A stretch of DNA of 60,000 nt from Membranipora membranacea (Eukaryota > Bryozoa > Gymnolaemata > Cheilostomatida > Membraniporidae): positions 18,289,387-18,349,386 of the forward strand of contig OU612069.1 of the NCBI GenBank assembly GCA_914767715.1. The letters are read 5' to 3'. Position numbers and translations under genes: made by a program. The notes below the pieces were generated by a model. The model did not search any database, was not told the origin of the DNA, and saw nothing but the letters and a program-made list of their open reading frames with translations. This document shows positions 55,861 to 60,000 of the stretch, piece by piece (within the stretch, counting starts at the first letter, position 1; each line of letters begins with the position of its first letter).

Positions 55861-55991
55861 TGAAATACAGGAGAACTCTACGACTGAAACCAATCAGTCA
55901 GCACCTATACTAAGACCCCGCAAACAACAGAGCACATCCGGCTAGGCCAAACCTTCTACAAGCTTGTTACCAGATGGTCGCATCATTCTGA

Positions 55992-57319
55992 ATGTTAAGT
56001 ATTGTCCATCTAAATATAAAATCTTTGCCTAAACATTTTGATGAGTTCAGACTAACTCCTGATTTGGTCAATAATGACATATTCTGTTTTTCGGAAACTT
56101 TGTTCAATGGTTCTCATTATGACAAGAATTTTCAACTACCTGGTTATGTATTGATTCGTAAGGATAGGGGTTTGACTTCACGTGGTGGCGGGCTGGCTGT
56201 TTATGTTAAACAAAACATAAAATTCGAAAAAGTTGATTTGACTTCACATCGTGGGACCGAAGTTCTATTCATCGAAATTGTTATTGCAGAGTCTAGATTT
56301 TGTTTGGTCCTTGTTTACAATCCACCTTGTGTTGCAAGCACCGATGTTTCCTGTAATTTTGAAAAAGCTATTAAATGCTCACAATTTACGAAAGCCAACT
56401 GTAATTACAGGTGATTTTTAACATTGACTGGTCCGGTAATTCACAAGCGAAAGAAAATCTTGAAACCCTTATGAGACTTCATCAATATGAACAGCTCGTT
56501 AGAGAGTATACTAGATGTTTTAAAGATTCAAATACTACGATCGACTTACTTTTCTCAAATGTCCAAAATTTAGTACCTGAACGCAAGATTATAAAAAGTG
56601 ATATTAGTGATCATTTTGCAATTCAAATGAAAGTTAATCTAAAAAGGCCTAAGGCCGGCTTTTCTTATGTCACTAAGCGAGATTTCAGAAATTTTGATGA
56701 TCTTGAGTTTTTTAAGAGTGCAAAATCTCACGATTTTAATATTGTAGAGAATGTTCACTGTGTTCACGAAGCAGCAGATATTTTAGAATCAAAGATAGAA
56801 TTATTGGTGGAGCAGTTTGCACCATTTAAAACCCGACGCTTAAAGCAGAAAAACAATCTTTGTTGGAAGTGTCCAGTGGCATCTAAACTAGCAAGCCTTA
56901 AAAAAGATGCATTTCAAAAGTTTGTTGAGACGGAATTTGATAAAAATTCTACTGCCTGGGAGCATTATCGTTTAATCCGTAACAAGGCAACAAACGCAGT
57001 AAGAGATGCCGAAAAGCAAGCAAAGAGAGCAGTTCTTAATGATAAAACGTTAGATCGATGGCAAAAAATCAAAATTTTCCAAGGTAAAAATTATCAAGGC
57101 AATAATGTCATTCAAGAAATTGAATCCGAAAATTGCACCACTTCTGAAAGCCCAGTGATTGCTGAATGTCTAAATAGGTATTTTTCCAGCATTGGTGCCA
57201 ATCTCAATGAAGAGGCTAAACTATTGTCCAACAAAAGTTACTCAGGCTTTGATACTGATAAAGCTTTCAGTTTTCCAAAATTTGCTTTTCAAGAAATTAC
57301 ATCGAGTGAGGTGTCTTAA
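55992..57319 (+). pseudogene. LINE endonuclease domain, split by a frame shift
   Basis: Two frames (55992-56414 and 56411-57319). First: LSIVHLNIKSLPKHFDEF, CFSETLF (catalytic Glu), RGGGLAVYV, LVLVYNPP. The TGDFN motif is interrupted by one extra T at about 56414, after which INIDW-type sequence resumes in the second frame with TTIDLLFSN and ISDHFAIQM (SDH motif). A basic linker with W-x-H-Y-R-x-x-R-N and CLNRYFSSIGANL follows. Confidence 0.88.
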
Positions 57320-57401
57320 TATCTGCATACATTGAACTGGGGGATTAAATCAGATCTCTGCCTTTATTTATAAAATCCTAGAGCCTTCGATTCTGAATCC
57401 A

Positions 57402-58789
57402 TTGACACATATTGTTAATCTGAGCCTTAAATGTCACGAGTTTCCAGATGAGTGGAAAGAAGCCTTAGTAATTCCAATTTTCAAAAGTGGCAAGAAAAGT
57501 TTGCAAAATAATTATAGACCAATTTCGCTATTGCCAATATTAAGTAAAGTCCTAGAAAAGATAATAAATTACCAAATTCGTGATTACCTGGAAATTAATG
57601 ATCTAATAGCCTCTCGCCAATTTGGTTTCAGAAATGGAACATCCACTGATCAAATGTTAACTCAACTAGTCAACAAATTTCGTTCCCTGCTGTCAAAGCA
57701 CGAGTCAAAATCTGTCACAGTTTCTACACTTGATATCCGTAAAGCTTTTGATTGCATAAACCATAAGATCCTTGCCAGTAAACTGTTAAGGAAATTCAAT
57801 TTCCACTCTAATGCATCAAGTTTAATTAAAAATTATCTTTCAAGTCGAGAGCAGGCCATGAAAGTTAATGGTTGTGTGTCTGAATGCAGTCGAGTTATAA
57901 CTGGTGTGCCGCAGGGGTCTGTACTTGGACCCCTCCTGTTTATCATGTTTATTAACAATCTTACGGAGCTCAAAAATTATTATCTATATGCTGATGACTG
58001 CCTAATAGTCACCAGTGGGGAAAACCCAGACATTTCCACAAAACTTATGGAAAAAGTCATTCATCAAGCATCCAGTTGGTACAGTGAAAATTGCCTTGTT
58101 CTAAACAGCGGTAAAACGGATGTCATGACCATTTCTAATAAACGTAACATCAAACCTCCGGAACTTAAATTTAACAATCTCATTTTCAAACAATCTGATA
58201 AAATTAAGTACTTAGGTGTGATTCTTGATATCAAAATAAATTTTAAATCTCATACCAGTAAAAATAAACAAAAACTTTATCCAATAGTCACCAACTTTCA
58301 ACATAATAGTAAATTCCTGACACCTCAACTAGCTAAGCTTTGGTACATTGGACTTCTATATTCTAATCTGGAATACAGCTCTCCTGTTTTATTTACCACA
58401 AACGACTGTGTCAACAAAGAATTTTTAAAAATTGAGAATAGATGTTTGAAAATTATAGACTATACAGTTCTAAAGATAATACTCGAAATACCTACAACAT
58501 CCCTGTTTTAACTTTGCATTTCGAATAATTGTATCTGCTGACGTTTTATAAAATTGTTAATAGTTTAGTCCCAATAATTGATAGCAATCTGCTCCCGGAG
58601 AAATTAAATAGTGAAGTTTGGCTTGCTAAAAGTTCTGGGTTTAGACTATCCAAGGAAAATTTTAGATTTGCTTTAGCTAATCTTGGTGCTCAGAAGTTGA
58701 ACGAATTACCCAATCATGTTAAGCTGAATCAATCCCTTGCTACATTCAAAAATGCCACTCGGAGCCACGTCCTCAAACTTCTCAATTAA
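57402..58789 (+). pseudogene. LINE reverse transcriptase and C-terminal domain
   Basis: Frame 57402-58511: YRPISLLPILSKVLEK (38-53), FGFRNGTSTDQ, STLDIRKAFD (D111), GVPQGSVLGPLLF (168-180), YADD (196-199), KIKYLGVILD. All RT motifs are intact. The N-terminal part of the domain is cut off by a stop and frame shift at 57319-57400. After a stop at 58511 the C-terminal part continues at 58529-58789 (ending FKNATRSHVLKLLN), typical of CR1/L2-type LINE ends. Confidence 0.88.
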
Positions 58790-59059
58790 TGAGTCAGTTC
58801 TTATCATTTCATTTTAGCCTACTGCTACATTGTTCTAACTCTTCTTTTCCTAGCTATTGTGTATTAACTTGTGTAATGTTTTACTGCTAATTAATGCCTG
58901 CGTGTACTTTGTAATTTTACCTGTCATCATTGTTCTTGATTTTTAGTTACATGTCTTTTTAATTCTACACCATATTTATCAATCTTTCTGTTTTCTGGGT
59001 ACAAGTCCTAAGGACTTATTCTTCCCCAGAATAAACATGGAATATATATATATACATAT

Positions 59060-60000
59060 CTTAATAACGTACCTAGGTCTCCAGAACCAATAGCTTTTTA
59101 CTGTGAAGGACTAAGAGCACTAACCAGTTAGACTCTTTGTTTCATATGCAATAATAACATATGCGTGGGTAGAGATCATCACACAATCACACACACTATT
59201 TTCCCCTGACTATGGAAATCAACAAGCCCTTAAACAGTACTCAATATTATCACTTATAATAATAAATCAACCTGCAACCGAAATACAACAACCACTACTA
59301 CTTGTGTATTGTAATTCGTCTATCATTCATCATCTTATTGTCTTGGCAGGAGACATCAGTATATAATAATCCCTATCTCCAAACACGATAAGTAATTGGA
59401 GTAAATATAAAGGATAGCCTTCAAATATAGTCCATTTATAAGTAACTAGATAAAGAGTAAAACAGATGAATTGATATATTTGAGAGAAGACATTTTTCAA
59501 AGGCCATATTATGGTCGCATGTATATTATGTTCGTTAGGGCGGATCACATTTTATTTTATGTTTTTGTATCTCACGTAGAGTAAGTTGAACAGCAGACAG
59601 TTCTCTGTGAAGACCTACTTACACAGAGAAAATAAATGTAGACTGGTGACTGCATGTAAATTCATTTAGATTAAAACCCCAACCATCTTCCCAGTTGGAT
59701 CGATTGCCGCTTAATGATGTTAAAAAATTTCTGCAACTGGTTCCTGGTACAACAGCGTTACTCTAAACCGTTCTGTGCATTCTGTAGATGAAATGTGATT
59801 GTTACATAACATACACAGAATCTATATGGGTCGGTTGTTCCCACCCATTCTGTCATCGCTTTACTAAATTGAATTTTAGAACAAGAGAGGATTAATAGCG
59901 AACAATGCAATGAGGAACTGAATAAAAAAGCAAAAGTTATCATATCACTTGCTATAATAACAGACTGTGATACAATGCTCACTCTATCAAAATGCAACTT
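59060..60000. other. No gene seen to the window edge
   Basis: AT-rich sequence without recognisable exons, repeats or RNA genes. Open frames on the minus strand lack family motifs. Confidence 0.4.

Larger units (their letters stand above)
55870..59056 (+). mobile_element. CR1/L2-like LINE, nearly full ORF2 with frame breaks
   Basis: A possible ORF1 tail (TNQSAPILRPRKQQSTSG) precedes an endonuclease starting at 55992, then RT and a C-terminal domain to 58789. The 3' UTR ends with a small hairpin (AAGTCCTAAGGACTT), AATAAA and a (TA)n-like tail at about 59040-59056. At least three frame breaks, so inactive. Same orientation as SRP19. Target duplication not resolved. Confidence 0.88.

Overview
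This is an animal (metazoan) nuclear window, most probably from a marine invertebrate. The genes are split into short exons by GT..AG introns, intergenic DNA is AT-rich, polyadenylation signals are AATAAA, and about half of what can be identified is transposon-derived. I cannot name the species from the sequence. Most coding material lies in exons too small to stand out as long open frames, so genes were built by joining exons whose splice phases agree.

Layout. 85-5019 (-): an EnSpm/CACTA-like block with a Tnp2-type transposase (broken near its C terminus) and, on the same strand, a spliced DUF4806-like gene. 5.6-9.4 kb: little recognisable. 9.4-10.3 kb (+): two small unassigned exon groups. 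11.2-15.5 kb: a roughly 0.7-kb exon-like unit repeated three times; the middle copy is split by a 2.18-kb 5'-truncated LINE with an intact RT frame and an exact 8-bp target duplication. 16.3-19.6 kb: a foldback MITE, three minus-strand exons of an unknown gene (one only 7 nt) and a 114-bp minisatellite. 20.1-23.0 kb: small plus-strand exon groups and a perfect 23-bp-arm palindrome. 22.5-29.3 kb (-): nine exons of an ACP7-like purple acid phosphatase with intact splice phases but without the exons for two metal-binding motifs. 29.9-32.6 kb (+): a decayed LINE with a PHD-finger remnant. 33.1-45.7 kb (+): SRP19, the 19-kDa protein of the signal recognition particle. 46.3-49.3 kb (+): a five-exon gene for a protein of about 101 residues, unidentified. 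52.0-52.5 kb: another foldback repeat. 55.9-59.1 kb (+): a CR1/L2-like LINE with several frame breaks.

The most striking feature is the SRP19 locus. Five exons encode a protein of about 150 residues, but they are spread over 12.5 kb because the introns are full of inverted-repeat elements. Intron 1 holds a TA-flanked element, intron 2 a tRNA-like SINE and a TTAA-type inverted-repeat element, and intron 4 holds two foldback transposons. The first (37607-41711) has long terminal inverted repeats built of 16-bp and 20-bp tandem units, sits between 9-bp direct repeats, and carries a LINE fragment that itself contains a TA-flanked insertion. The second (42379-44912) has TIRs of about 410 bp carrying eight copies of a 10-bp motif, AACGTCGCAA. 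They resemble in architecture the Drosophila FB and sea-urchin TU foldback elements. No intact transposase for either is present here.

Confidence is high for SRP19, the ACP7-like exons, the LINEs, the Tnp2-like transposase and the foldback structures. It is moderate for DUF4806 and low for the unassigned small genes, where only splice-phase consistency and protein-like composition support the calls.
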